The position numbers were made by a program, and so were the translations under genes. The notes below the pieces were generated by a model. It saw only the letters and a program-made list of their open reading frames with translations, was not told the origin of the DNA and made no database searches. Shown in pieces: positions 32,200-40,608 of a DNA stretch of 64,000 nucleotides; within the stretch, counting starts at the first letter, position 1, and each line of letters starts with the position of its first letter. Where the stretch lies: NCBI RefSeq assembly GCF_006539505.1, contig NZ_BJND01000052.1, positions 1 to 64,000 on the forward strand, written 5' to 3'. Origin of the DNA: Streptomyces spinoverrucosus (GTDB lineage Bacteria > Actinomycetota > Actinomycetes > Streptomycetales > Streptomycetaceae).

Positions 32200-33660
32200 A
32201 TGGCCGTCGACTACCTCGTGATCGTCGTCTATCTGGCCGGCATGCTGGCCATGGGCTGGTGGGGCATGCGCCGCGCCAGGTCGAAGAGCGAGTTCCTGGT
32301 CGCGGGCCGCCGCCTCGGCCCCGCCATGTACTCCGGCACCATGGCGGCGATCGTCCTCGGCGGCGCGTCCACCATCGGCGGCGTCGGCCTCGGCTACCAG
32401 TACGGCCTGTCCGGCGCCTGGATGGTCTTCACCATCGGCCTCGGCCTGCTCGCCCTGTCGATCTTCTTCTCCGCCCGCATCGCCCGCCTGAAGGTCTACA
32501 CCGTCTCCGAGATGCTGGACCTCAGGTACGGCGGCCGGGCGGGCGTGATCTCGGGCGTGGTCATGTGGGCGTACACCCTCATGCTCGCGGTGACGTCGAC
32601 CATCGCGTACGCCACGATCTTCGACGTCCTCTTCGACATCAACCGCACCCTCGCGATCGTCCTCGGCGGCTCGATCGTCGTCGCCTACTCGACGCTCGGC
32701 GGCATGTGGTCGATCACGCTGACCGACATGGTGCAGTTCGTGGTGAAGACCATCGGCGTGCTGCTCCTGCTCCTGCCCATCGCGGTCGTCAAGGCGGGCG
32801 GCTTCAGCGAGATGAAGGCGCAGCTGCCGACCGAGTACTTCGACCCGCTGGGCATCGGCGGCGAGACGATCTTCACCTACGTCCTGATCTACACCTTCGG
32901 CATGCTGATCGGTCAGGACATCTGGCAGCGCGTCTTCACCGCCCGCAGCGACCGCACGGCCAAGTGGGGCGGCACGGTCGCCGGCACCTACTGCCTGGCG
33001 TACGCCCTCGCCGGTGCCGTCATCGGTACGGCGGCCAAGGTGCTCTACCCCAACCTGGCCAGCGCGGACGACGCCTTCGCGACCATCGTCAAGGACGAAC
33101 TGCCGGTCGGCGTACGGGGGCTGGTGCTGGCCGCCGCGCTCGCCGCCGTGATGTCGACGTCGTCCGGCGCGCTGATCGCCTGCGCGACGGTCGCCAACAA
33201 CGACATCTGGGCGCGGCTGCGGGGCGTCGTACGGCCCGGCGGCGGCGAGCACGACGAGGTCAAGGGCAACCGGACCTTCATCCTGATCATGGGCCTGGCC
33301 GTGATCGGTACGGCGATCGCGCTCAACGACGTCGTCGAGGCGCTGACGGTGGCGTACAACCTGCTGGTCGGCGGGCTGCTCGTGCCGATCCTCGGCGGGC
33401 TGCTGTGGAAGCGCGGCACCGCGCAGGGCGCCCTGGCCGCCGTCGCCGTCGGTGGCGTCGCGGTGATCGCGCTCATGGCGACGTACGGCATCCTCGCCAA
33501 CGAGCCCGTCTACTACGGCCTGCTGTCCTCGCTGGCCGCCTATGTGATCGTCTCGCTGGCCACGCCCGCCACCGACGCCGCCGTCCTCGCCGCCTGGCGC
33601 GAGCGCCTCGCCGGGCGGGCACCCGAACCGGTGTCCGAGCAGGTCCCGGCGCCCCAGTAG
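32200..33660 (+). CDS. sodium:solute symporter (SSS family)
   Basis: The 486-residue membrane protein has about 13 transmembrane segments. Family marks are SEFLVAGRRLGPAMYSGTMA, GGASTIGGVGLGYQYGLSG (sodium-site helix TM2 region), and AAALAAVMSTSSGALIACAT (TM9 with the Ser residues typical of the Na2 site). A GAAGGAGG site precedes the ATG. It probably imports the substrate of the following enzymes, perhaps a guanidino compound, arginine or a related amine, with sodium; this is inferred from the operon. Confidence 0.9.
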   Translation: MAVDYLVIVVYLAGMLAMGWWGMRRARSKSEFLVAGRRLGPAMYSGTMAAIVLGGASTIGGVGLGYQYGLSGAWMVFTIGLGLLALSIFFSARIARLKVYTVSEMLDLRYGGRAGVISGVVMWAYTLMLAVTSTIAYATIFDVLFDINRTLAIVLGGSIVVAYSTLGGMWSITLTDMVQFVVKTIGVLLLLLPIAVVKAGGFSEMKAQLPTEYFDPLGIGGETIFTYVLIYTFGMLIGQDIWQRVFTARSDRTAKWGGTVAGTYCLAYALAGAVIGTAAKVLYPNLASADDAFATIVKDELPVGVRGLVLAAALAAVMSTSSGALIACATVANNDIWARLRGVVRPGGGEHDEVKGNRTFILIMGLAVIGTAIALNDVVEALTVAYNLLVGGLLVPILGGLLWKRGTAQGALAAVAVGGVAVIALMATYGILANEPVYYGLLSSLAAYVIVSLATPATDAAVLAAWRERLAGRAPEPVSEQVPAPQ

Positions 33661-33716
33661 AGTCGTAGCACAAGCAGTACATACGCGATGAAGCGTAGGA
33701 AAGAAGGCATTTCATC

Positions 33717-34691
33717 ATGAGCAGCAACGAGACGCCGACCCCCCGCGGCCCCGTCGACTCCTCCCGCGTCCCGCGCTACGCCGGTCCCGCGACCTTCGCC
33801 CGGCTGCCCCGCCTGGACGAGGTCGGCACCGCCGATGTCGCCGTCGTGGGTGTGCCGTTCGACTCCGGCGTCTCGTACCGGCCGGGCGCCCGCTTCGGCG
33901 GCAACGCGATCCGTGAGGCGTCCCGGCTGCTGCGCCCGTACAACCCGGCGCAGGACGCGTCCCCCTTCGCGCTCGCCCAGGTCGCGGACGGCGGCGACAT
34001 CGCCGTGAACCCGTTCAACATCAACGAGGCCGTGGAGACCGTCGAGGCGGCCGCCGACGACCTGCTCGGCACCGGCGCCCGCCTGATGACGCTGGGCGGC
34101 GACCACACCATCGCGCTGCCGCTGCTGCGCTCGGTGGCCAAGAAGCACGGCCCGGTCGCCCTGCTCCACTTCGACGCCCACCTCGACACCTGGGACACCT
34201 ACTTCGGCGCCGAGTACACGCACGGCACCCCGTTCCGGCGGGCGGTGGAGGAGGGCATCCTCGACACCTCGGCGCTCTCCCACGTCGGTACGCGCGGCCC
34301 GCTGTACGGCAAGCAGGACCTGGACGACGACGCCAAGATGGGCTTCGGCATCGTGACGTCGGCGGACGTCATGCGGCGCGGCGTGGACGAGGTGGCCGAC
34401 CAGCTGCGCCAGCGCATCGGCGACCGCCCGCTGTACATCTCCATCGACATCGACTGCCTCGACCCGGCGCACGCGCCCGGCACCGGCACCCCCGAGGCCG
34501 GCGGCATGACCTCCCGCGAGCTGCTGGAGATCCTGCGCGGCCTGGCATCCTGCAACCTGGTGTCGGCGGACGTCGTCGAGGTGGCCCCCGCGTACGACCA
34601 CGCGGAGATCACGTCGGTGGCGGCCTCCCACACGGCGTACGAACTGACCACGATCATGTCCCGACAGATTGCCGAGGCGCGCGCGAAGTGA
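33717..34691 (+). CDS. ureohydrolase (agmatinase/guanidinobutyrase type)
   Basis: The 324-residue enzyme belongs to the arginase/agmatinase fold. The dinuclear manganese motifs are LGGDHTI, LLHFDAHLDTWD and SIDIDCLDPAHAPGTGTPE, and GARFGGNAIREASR is the N-terminal signature of agmatinase-like proteins. It hydrolyses a guanidino group to urea and an amine. The linked ThDP decarboxylase favours 4-guanidinobutyrate rather than agmatine as substrate, but sequence alone does not decide. It overlaps the next gene by four bases (GTGA). Confidence 0.88.
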   Translation: MSSNETPTPRGPVDSSRVPRYAGPATFARLPRLDEVGTADVAVVGVPFDSGVSYRPGARFGGNAIREASRLLRPYNPAQDASPFALAQVADGGDIAVNPFNINEAVETVEAAADDLLGTGARLMTLGGDHTIALPLLRSVAKKHGPVALLHFDAHLDTWDTYFGAEYTHGTPFRRAVEEGILDTSALSHVGTRGPLYGKQDLDDDAKMGFGIVTSADVMRRGVDEVADQLRQRIGDRPLYISIDIDCLDPAHAPGTGTPEAGGMTSRELLEILRGLASCNLVSADVVEVAPAYDHAEITSVAASHTAYELTTIMSRQIAEARAK

Positions 34692-36373
34692 CTCACGACC
34701 ACGACCTGGTACTCCGCCCGACGGCCGCGCAGACGGAGGCCGCACTGAATCCTCCCCCCGGCCGCAACGGCGGAGACCTGGTCGTGGAGACGCTGGCCGG
34801 GCTCGGTGCGACGACGGTCTTCGGCCTGCCCGGTCAGCACGCGCTCGGCATGTTCGACGCGCTGCGCCGCTCGGACCTGCGGTATGTGGGCCTGCGGGTG
34901 GAGAACAACGCCGGTTTCGCGGCGGACGCGTACGGCCGGATCACGGGTGAGGCGGCGCCGCTGCTGCTGTCGACGGGGCCGGGGGCGCTTACGTCGCTCG
35001 CCGCGCTCCAGGAGGCACGGGCGGCCTCGGCTCCCGTGCTGGCGATCAGCAGCCAGATTCCGACGGCCGGGTTGGGCGGCGGCCGCCACGGCTACCTCCA
35101 CGAACTCCCGGACCAGGCGGCCTCATTCAGGGGCGTGGTCAAGTCCGTCCACATGGTCCGTACGCAGTCCCAGATCCCGTCGGCGATCGCGGAGGCGTGG
35201 CAGTCGGCGCTGACGGCTCCGCACGGGCCGGTGTGGGTGGAGATCCCGCAGGACGTACTGCTGGACCCGACGTCGCTGCCGATGGTGACCGGGCTGGACG
35301 CGACGCCGGAGGAACTGGTGCCGCGCCCCGAACTGACGGCGGTAGCCGCTGATCTGCTCTCCAAGGCGTCCCGCCCGGCGATCATCGCGGGCGGGGGAGT
35401 CGTACGCGCGGACGCGTCGAAGAAGCTTCGCCGGCTGGCGGAACGGCTCCAGGCACCCGTCGTCACGACCTTCGGCGGCAAGGGGGCGTTCCCCTGGGAG
35501 CACCCGCTGTCGCTCCAGTCCTGGCTGGAGGACCGTCACATGACGGACTTCCTGGAGGACGCGGACGTCTTGCTCGTGGTCGGCTCGGGCCTCGGCGAAC
35601 TCTCCTCGAACTACCACACGTTCAAGCCGCGCGGCCGGGTCATCCAGATCGAGGCGGACCTCGGCAAGCTGGAGTCCAACCACCCGGCACTCGGCATCCA
35701 CGCGGACGCGCGTCTGGCGCTGCAGGCGCTGCTGGAGACGGTGGCGGACCGCGAGGACACGGGGGCGCGGGAGCGCGTACGCGAGGTGCTCGGGCGGATC
35801 GCCGACCGGATCGCCGCCCAGGAACTCACCCTGGAACAGCAGGTGCTGGCGTCGGTCCGCCGGGCCCTGCCCTCCGACTCCCCGTCCTTCTGGGACATGA
35901 CGATCCTGGCGTACTGGGCCTGGTCGGCCTTCGACCCGAAGGCCCCCAACACCATGCACTCGGCCCAGGGCGCGGGCGGCCTCGGCTACGGCTTCCCGGC
36001 GGCGCTGGGTGCGGCGGCCGCCGACCCGACCCGCCCGGTGCTGGCGGTGTCGGGGGACGGCGGCGCGCTGTACTCGATCGCGGAGCTGGCGACGGCGAGG
36101 CAGTACGACCTGCCGGTGACCTGGCTGATCGTCGACGACGGCGGTTACGGCATCCTGCGCGAGTACATGACCGACGCCTTCGGCCAGGCCACGGCGACGG
36201 AACTGACGCGCCCCGACTATGTGGCGCTGGCCGAGTCCTTCGGCGTCCCGGGGGTCCGGACGACCCCCGAGACGCTGGAACAGGACCTGGCGAAGGCGCT
36301 GGCGTCACCCGGGCCGTCGGTGGTCGTACTCCCGGCGGTCCTACGGATGTTCGCGCCCACGCATCTGGGCTGA
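34688..36373 (+). CDS. ThDP-dependent decarboxylase/synthase, AruI-like
   Basis: The GTG at 34688 overlaps the ureohydrolase stop. The 561-residue protein has the three domains of the acetolactate synthase family. The N-terminal pyrimidine domain has catalytic Glu72 in LRVENNAGFAADAYGR, a central domain includes ASRPAIIAGGGVVRADASKK, and the C-terminal diphosphate domain has GDGGALYS ... VDDGGYGILREY. Length and the ureohydrolase partner fit 2-ketoarginine decarboxylase (AruI, arginine transaminase pathway). Carboxyethylarginine synthase of clavam clusters is a related alternative, but no beta-lactam synthetase is nearby. Confidence 0.8.
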   Translation: MTHDHDLVLRPTAAQTEAALNPPPGRNGGDLVVETLAGLGATTVFGLPGQHALGMFDALRRSDLRYVGLRVENNAGFAADAYGRITGEAAPLLLSTGPGALTSLAALQEARAASAPVLAISSQIPTAGLGGGRHGYLHELPDQAASFRGVVKSVHMVRTQSQIPSAIAEAWQSALTAPHGPVWVEIPQDVLLDPTSLPMVTGLDATPEELVPRPELTAVAADLLSKASRPAIIAGGGVVRADASKKLRRLAERLQAPVVTTFGGKGAFPWEHPLSLQSWLEDRHMTDFLEDADVLLVVGSGLGELSSNYHTFKPRGRVIQIEADLGKLESNHPALGIHADARLALQALLETVADREDTGARERVREVLGRIADRIAAQELTLEQQVLASVRRALPSDSPSFWDMTILAYWAWSAFDPKAPNTMHSAQGAGGLGYGFPAALGAAAADPTRPVLAVSGDGGALYSIAELATARQYDLPVTWLIVDDGGYGILREYMTDAFGQATATELTRPDYVALAESFGVPGVRTTPETLEQDLAKALASPGPSVVVLPAVLRMFAPTHLG

Positions 36374-36380
36374 GCCGGCC

Positions 36381-36740
36381 TCAGCAGCCGCCCGGGCCGA
36401 CCCCGTCGATCCGGCCGCCGAAGTCGCCGAGGTAGCGGGAGCGCCAGTCGCCGTTGAAGGCGTCGCGCTTCTCGACCGGGCTCCAGTTGATGAAGCAGGC
36501 GCGGGTGCTCGCGACGAACGAGCCGACGTGGTCGTGCAGGTGGGGCGGCATGTCGCGGTAGCCGCTGCGTGCCGTCCACTCCCAGTAGTCGCCGTCGAAG
36601 CCCTCACCGCTCCAGAAGCACACCGACCCGTCCGGACAGGCGGGCGGCGCGGCGGCCTCGGCGGCGACCGCGCCGTGCGACGGCAGGACGAGGGCGGACA
36701 GGGCGAGGGCGGCGGCGACGGACCAGGAACGAAGCTTCAT
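36381..36740 (-). CDS. secreted peptidase-inhibitor I36-like protein
   Basis: The 119-residue product follows a GGAGGAG site. It has a signal peptide (MKLRSWSVAAALALSALVLP, cleavage after VAAE-like Ala residues) and a mature domain CPDGSVCFWSGEGFDGDYWE ... ACFINW ... WRSRYLGDFGG with four cysteines. The CPDGxVCxWxxxxFxG opening is typical of the SMI/I36 beta-gamma-crystallin-like family common in Streptomyces. It may inhibit a metalloprotease outside the cell, which is family knowledge only. The 34 upstream open codons are not part of it. Confidence 0.8.
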   Translation of the reverse strand: MKLRSWSVAAALALSALVLPSHGAVAAEAAAPPACPDGSVCFWSGEGFDGDYWEWTARSGYRDMPPHLHDHVGSFVASTRACFINWSPVEKRDAFNGDWRSRYLGDFGGRIDGVGPGGC

Positions 36741-36888
36741 GAATCTCCTCCGTTGACTGCGGTACGCCCCGGCGGAGTTGCCGGGGCGCCCTGCCATGGT
36801 CCCGAGGGGGTACGGCGGCATGCCCGGCTGCCAGGGCCGCACACCACCTCATGGAGGGAACCGGAAGCACACCGCAGAAAACGTGTAC

Positions 36889-37695
36889 CTACCAGATCGC
36901 CTCGACCCACTCCGGGTGGTCGATGAACGGGTTGCGGTTGCGCTGGTAGGAGTTGTAGATGACGTCGTTGCGGCGTTCCTCGAAGGTGCTCGGCGGGTCC
37001 TGTTCGTGCCACTGCTTCAGGACCGAGAGGCGGCCGTGGTAGGGGGCGCTGCCGTTGGTGGTGGAGTCGTTGGGCTCCAGGTCGGGCCAGCTGTCGTCGC
37101 CCTCGTAGCGGACGGCCATGTAGAGGATCATGCGGGCCACGTCGCCCTTGACGGCGTCGCGGGGCTCGAAGGAGTTGGAGTCGGTGAGGCTGCCGCCGCT
37201 GTTGGTGAAGCTGCTGCCGCCGTTGTCGAAGTCCTTGTTGCCGCGGATGGAGTTGACCTGGACGTCCTCGGGGCGCAGGTGGTGCAGGTCGGTGCCGGGG
37301 CCGGTGGAGGTGCCGAAGTCGCCGTGCGACTTGGCCCAGACGTGCTCGCGGTTCCAGTCGCCGACATCGCCGCCGTTGAGGGACTTGCTGCGGGAGATGC
37401 CCGAGTACAGCAGGATGACGTTGTTGCTGTTGTTCGGGTCCTGGTCGGTGACCTTCAGGGCGTTCCAGACGGCGGAGTAGGACAGCTTCGTCTGGTTGCT
37501 GATGATCGTGTGCAGCGAGGACTTGAGGCTCGTACCCGTCTTGCCGACCGCGTTCTTGTAGTACGTCGAGTCGTACGCGGTCGTCGTGGCTGCCGCCGGG
37601 GTCGCGGTCAGCGTCGGTGTGGTGAGGCCGACCAGGACGGCGGCCGTCGTCAGCGCCACTGACTTCCAGCGGCGGCGTATGCGTGTCGCCAGCAT
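36889..37695 (-). CDS. secreted endonuclease I family nuclease
   Basis: The 268-residue protein has a signal peptide (RRRWKSVALTTAAVLVGLTT ... AAA) and an endonuclease I (EndA/NucM/Vvn) beta-beta-alpha-metal domain. NREHVWAKSHGDFG carries the catalytic His118, TDLHHLRPEDVQVN (Asp136-His138-His139, Asn148) and RGNKDFDN are metal/phosphate residues. It should degrade extracellular DNA and perhaps RNA, for nutrient or phosphate recovery. Two near-identical direct repeats lie upstream. Confidence 0.93.
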   Translation of the reverse strand: MLATRIRRRWKSVALTTAAVLVGLTTPTLTATPAAATTTAYDSTYYKNAVGKTGTSLKSSLHTIISNQTKLSYSAVWNALKVTDQDPNNSNNVILLYSGISRSKSLNGGDVGDWNREHVWAKSHGDFGTSTGPGTDLHHLRPEDVQVNSIRGNKDFDNGGSSFTNSGGSLTDSNSFEPRDAVKGDVARMILYMAVRYEGDDSWPDLEPNDSTTNGSAPYHGRLSVLKQWHEQDPPSTFEERRNDVIYNSYQRNRNPFIDHPEWVEAIW

Positions 37696-38036
37696 GTGGG
37701 GTGTCCCATCTACGCGGGTTGAATGGAGGCGGCAAACGGGAGAGTGGCATGCACATGCAGTGGTGTCGAGGGCTTGCGCGTGTCTATTGGGTGACGGGAA
37801 ACGGCAAATCGGGTTTTGTCTACGCGAGTTGAGATGCCGAAACGGCCCGACCGGAAAGCCGGGGCCTTTGTGCGGCGGGGATCACCGTGTGCGGGGACGT
37901 CGGGCAGCACCGTGTGACAACGCAAAGGGAACCGCGAAACGCGCAGGCCGTCGCGGCACCGCCCGCCCGGCTCGAAGGCCCACCGCCGCGCGCGTACGGT
38001 GGACGTACGACCTCCCCTGCAGGAGGGAAAGGCGCG
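37696..38036. promoter_or_regulatory. divergent promoter region with two direct repeats
   Basis: TCTACGCGGGTTGA at 37709-37722 and TCTACGCGAGTTGA at 37819-37832 differ at one base and are 110 bases apart. They sit upstream of the endonuclease gene and may be sites for one regulator. The rest of this stretch shows an AGGAGGG ribosome-binding site for the next gene and nothing else clear. Confidence 0.45.
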
Positions 38037-38789
38037 ATGCCCGAGCACAAGGTCGGCACACAGGAAGAGTTCGACGCGGCCCGAGCGGAGCTGCTCGCGG
38101 AGGAGAAGGAGCTCACCCGTCGGAACGACGAGCTCGCGCGGAAGCGGCGGGAGCTTCCCTGGGTGCCGGTCGAGAAGGACTACCGCTTCGAGACCGAGGA
38201 CGGGACGAAGTCACTCGCGGATCTCTTCGACGGGCGCTCGCAGTTGCTCGTCTACCACTTCATGTTCGGCCCGCCCTACGACGCCGGATGCACGGTCTGC
38301 TCCTCGATCGCGGACACCCTCGATCCCAACGTGGTCCATCTCAAGGCCCGCGACGTGACGCTGATCTGCTCCTCACGGGCGCCGCTCGACAAGCTCCTCG
38401 CGTACCGGGCGCGGATGGGCTGGAGCTTCGACTGGGTCTCCAGCGGCGGCAGCGACTTCCACCGCGACCTCGGCTTCCAGTACACCGAGGACGAGCTGAG
38501 GCCGTTCCTGGAGGGCGAAATCCCGTCCACCGTGAGGCAGATGGCGGAGCTGTCCGGCACGGACGTACGCGGATACGTCACCGAGGGCCCCGGGCTGAGC
38601 GCCTACGCGCTCTCCGACGGCACCGTGTACCGGACGTACGTCACCACCGCGCGTGGCCTCGAACCCGCTATGGCCTACTACGGCCTGCTGGACCGGACGC
38701 CGATGGGCCGCCACGAGGAGGGTGAGCAGATGTTCTGGCTGCGCCGCCATGACGAGTACGGGGCCAAGACAGCCGCCACCCCGCGGTGA
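38037..38789 (+). CDS. DUF899 thioredoxin-like protein
   Basis: The ATG at 38037 follows AGGAGGG; upstream open codons are ignored. The 250-residue cytoplasmic protein matches the DUF899 family: an N-terminal helix (EEFDAARAELLAEEKELTRR), RRELPWVPVEKDYRFETEDG, LLVYHFMFGPPYDAGCTVCS with a Cys pair, LDKLLAYRARMGWSFDWVSS, and FHRDLGFQYTEDE. The fold is thioredoxin-like and the CTVC motif sits where peroxiredoxins have their active site, but the reaction is not established. The C-terminus describes tyrosine-rich strands. Confidence 0.88.
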   Translation: MPEHKVGTQEEFDAARAELLAEEKELTRRNDELARKRRELPWVPVEKDYRFETEDGTKSLADLFDGRSQLLVYHFMFGPPYDAGCTVCSSIADTLDPNVVHLKARDVTLICSSRAPLDKLLAYRARMGWSFDWVSSGGSDFHRDLGFQYTEDELRPFLEGEIPSTVRQMAELSGTDVRGYVTEGPGLSAYALSDGTVYRTYVTTARGLEPAMAYYGLLDRTPMGRHEEGEQMFWLRRHDEYGAKTAATPR

Positions 38790-39065
38790 GACCCGGAGTA
38801 CGAGTGGCGATTGAGCGGGTCCCGGCGGAGCCTGGGCTGCGCGGCGGGCGCTCCGGTCTCCAGTCGCACCGAGGAAGGGGCGGGGCGACAATGGGAAGAC
38901 GGGCCTCGCTCGATTCGGCCCCTGTCCCCTGTGAGGAGACGGCCTCGCGCTCGCGGCGCGCGGCCAGGGACGTCAGTGTCGGACGGTGTCGGCGGCCGAC
39001 CCGGCCTGCCGGGGCCCCGGGCGTGCAACCCGCGACTTCACGAATCCTCCCAGTAAGGAAGACTC

Positions 39066-39398
39066 ATGAACCGGCACACACGCCTCCTCGCCCTCAGCGC
39101 CCTCGTGGCCGCCCCACTCGTCGCTGCCCCGACCGCCCTCGCTGCGGTCCCCCAGTCTCCGCCGGCCGCCGTCCCGGCCGCGACCTGTTCAGTCTCCGGC
39201 GTCCTCGAGAACGAGAAGGTGCACCTGTCCGGCGGCGGCTTCACCCCGGGCACGGCCCATGTGTTCGGGGCGGACGGCTTCGGCGGGACGGTCGAGATCG
39301 GCGAGAACGGCGGCTTCCAGATCATGAACGTGCCGCCCGCCCAGTACAGCGTCCGGCAGGGCGGCGAATTGACACAGTGCAGCGGCTTCAGCGGCTAG
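39066..39398 (+). CDS. small secreted protein, unknown function
   Basis: The 110-residue product starts with a clear Sec signal (MNRHTRLLALSALVAAPLVA ... ALA). The mature part is a small beta domain, CSVSGVLENEKVHLSGGGFT ... VFGADGFGGTVEIGENGGFQ, ending in QCSGFSG, with two cysteines. The GG-F-T-P-G pattern is similar to IPT/Ig-like or TIG folds of secreted actinobacterial proteins. A GGAAGA-type site precedes the ATG. Function unknown. Confidence 0.7.
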   Translation: MNRHTRLLALSALVAAPLVAAPTALAAVPQSPPAAVPAATCSVSGVLENEKVHLSGGGFTPGTAHVFGADGFGGTVEIGENGGFQIMNVPPAQYSVRQGGELTQCSGFSG

Positions 39399-39488
39399 TA
39401 CTGCAACCGAGCAGTCGTCGGCGATCCTCGTCCTGCGGCCCCCGATAGATCTGCAGCTTCCATTCCGCATCGCCGCGAACGCGGCCAG

Positions 39489-39575
39489 ACCGAAGTGCCT
39501 GCTTGGAAGGAGGAGCACAACACCTCCCACCGCAAGGTCCGGGCCCGCGTGGAGCACGTCTTCGCGCGGGAGATG
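39489..39575 (+). pseudogene. IS5-type transposase C-terminal remnant
   Basis: The frame reads PAWKEEHNTSHRKVRARVEH VFARE, which matches the conserved HxxxRxxVEhxFARmK region near the C-terminus of IS5-family (DDE_Tnp_4) transposases. Only about 28 codons survive, without the DDE residues; both ends run into unrelated sequence. Confidence 0.65.
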
Positions 39576-39603
39576 GCCCCCGCCTCGCCGTTTCGGAGAA
39601 TGC

Positions 39604-40032
39604 TCAGTCGAGACAGAACTCGTTGCCCTCGATGTCCTGCATCACGATGCACGAGTCGTTGCCGTCATACAGGAGTCGCACGCGTACCGCGCCGAGCGGG
39701 AGCAGTCGTGCGCATTCGGCCTCGAGCGCGGCCAGGCGCTCTTCCCCCACGAGTCCGGTACCGACTCTCACATCAAGATGCACCCGATTCTTGGCGACCT
39801 TGCCTTCGGGGACGCGCTGAAAGTACAGTCGCGGGCCGACACCTGAGGGATCACTGCAGGCGAACCATGAACCCTGGTCCTCGGGAGCCTGGGAGCGGTT
39901 GAAATCGTCCCAAGTGGCGAACCCCGCCGGTGGCGGCGGTACGACGTACCCCAGCACCTCGCACCAGAAGCGAGCGAGACGCTCAGGTTCCGCGCAGTCG
40001 AAGGTGACTTGGAACTGCCTGATCGATGACAT
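39604..40032 (-). CDS. VOC (glyoxalase-like) family protein
   Basis: The 142-residue protein has two beta-alpha-beta-beta-beta modules. The first is FQVTFDCAEPERLARFWCEV LGY, the classical glyoxalase-like dioxygenase opening; the second includes KNRVHLDVRVG and ends VMQDIEGNEFCLD. His in VHLDV and Glu in GNEFCL are the usual metal ligands. The substrate is unknown. The window sequence around it holds a transposase remnant, so it may be accessory. Confidence 0.88.
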   Translation of the reverse strand: MSSIRQFQVTFDCAEPERLARFWCEVLGYVVPPPPAGFATWDDFNRSQAPEDQGSWFACSDPSGVGPRLYFQRVPEGKVAKNRVHLDVRVGTGLVGEERLAALEAECARLLPLGAVRVRLLYDGNDSCIVMQDIEGNEFCLD

Positions 40033-40069
40033 CGGCGCACCATATCAAGGGGGAGAAGTGCCATTGTCG

Positions 40070-40555
40070 TCAACCGGTCGAAGGTTCCTGGAGTTCGTCC
40101 CACCGCTCTTCCACGGTGACGCGGGAGGGGAGCAGCCGCACGAGCGCTTCGCCCAGCGTGGGATCGTGACTGCAGTCGAATGATCTGCTTTCATCGCGCC
40201 AGTCCAGCCTCAGCGACGTTGACACGTAGCCGTCCACCGTGGTGCCGGTGTGTTCAACCCCCACCGCCCTCAGGTCGGCGATGGGCACCGTCCGCACGCC
40301 CGCGCGGCTTTCCAGCCGGACCTGCGCCTTGGTGAACTCGACCGCGCGCACGACGGACCGCCTCCTGAGCAGGCCGATGCAGACCGTCAGCGTCAACAGC
40401 CCGCCGACGAGGAGGAACTCCCCGGGATGCGTCGGATCGTGGCGCAGCCACCGGAACCCCAGTACCACCAGCCCGCCGAGCCACACCAGGCTGAATCCCA
40501 CCACGACGGGTGCGTAGTAGGGGACTTTGCACCGCACCGACTGCTCCGTGCCCAT
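40070..40555 (-). CDS. membrane protein with PH-like domain, unknown function
   Basis: The 161-residue product has two membrane segments (about residues 13-36 and 45-63: VVVGFSLVWLGGLVVLGF and FLLVGGLLTLTVCIGLL). These are followed by a cytoplasmic beta-rich part, VRAVEFTKAQVRLESRAGVR TVPIADLRAV, resembling small bacterial PH-like domains, and a short helix (LGEALVRLLPSRVTVEERW). No enzyme motif is seen. Confidence 0.6.
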   Translation of the reverse strand: MGTEQSVRCKVPYYAPVVVGFSLVWLGGLVVLGFRWLRHDPTHPGEFLLVGGLLTLTVCIGLLRRRSVVRAVEFTKAQVRLESRAGVRTVPIADLRAVGVEHTGTTVDGYVSTSLRLDWRDESRSFDCSHDPTLGEALVRLLPSRVTVEERWDELQEPSTG

Positions 40556-40608
40556 GCCCCCTCCACATTTTCTTGATGCGGCACTAGTACAACCTTTCCC
40601 TCGAACTC

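Noticed and set aside
34688..36373. Clavam biosynthesis locus
   Set aside because: The ThDP enzyme and ureohydrolase resemble that pair at family level, but no beta-lactam synthetase or clavaminate synthase is nearby.
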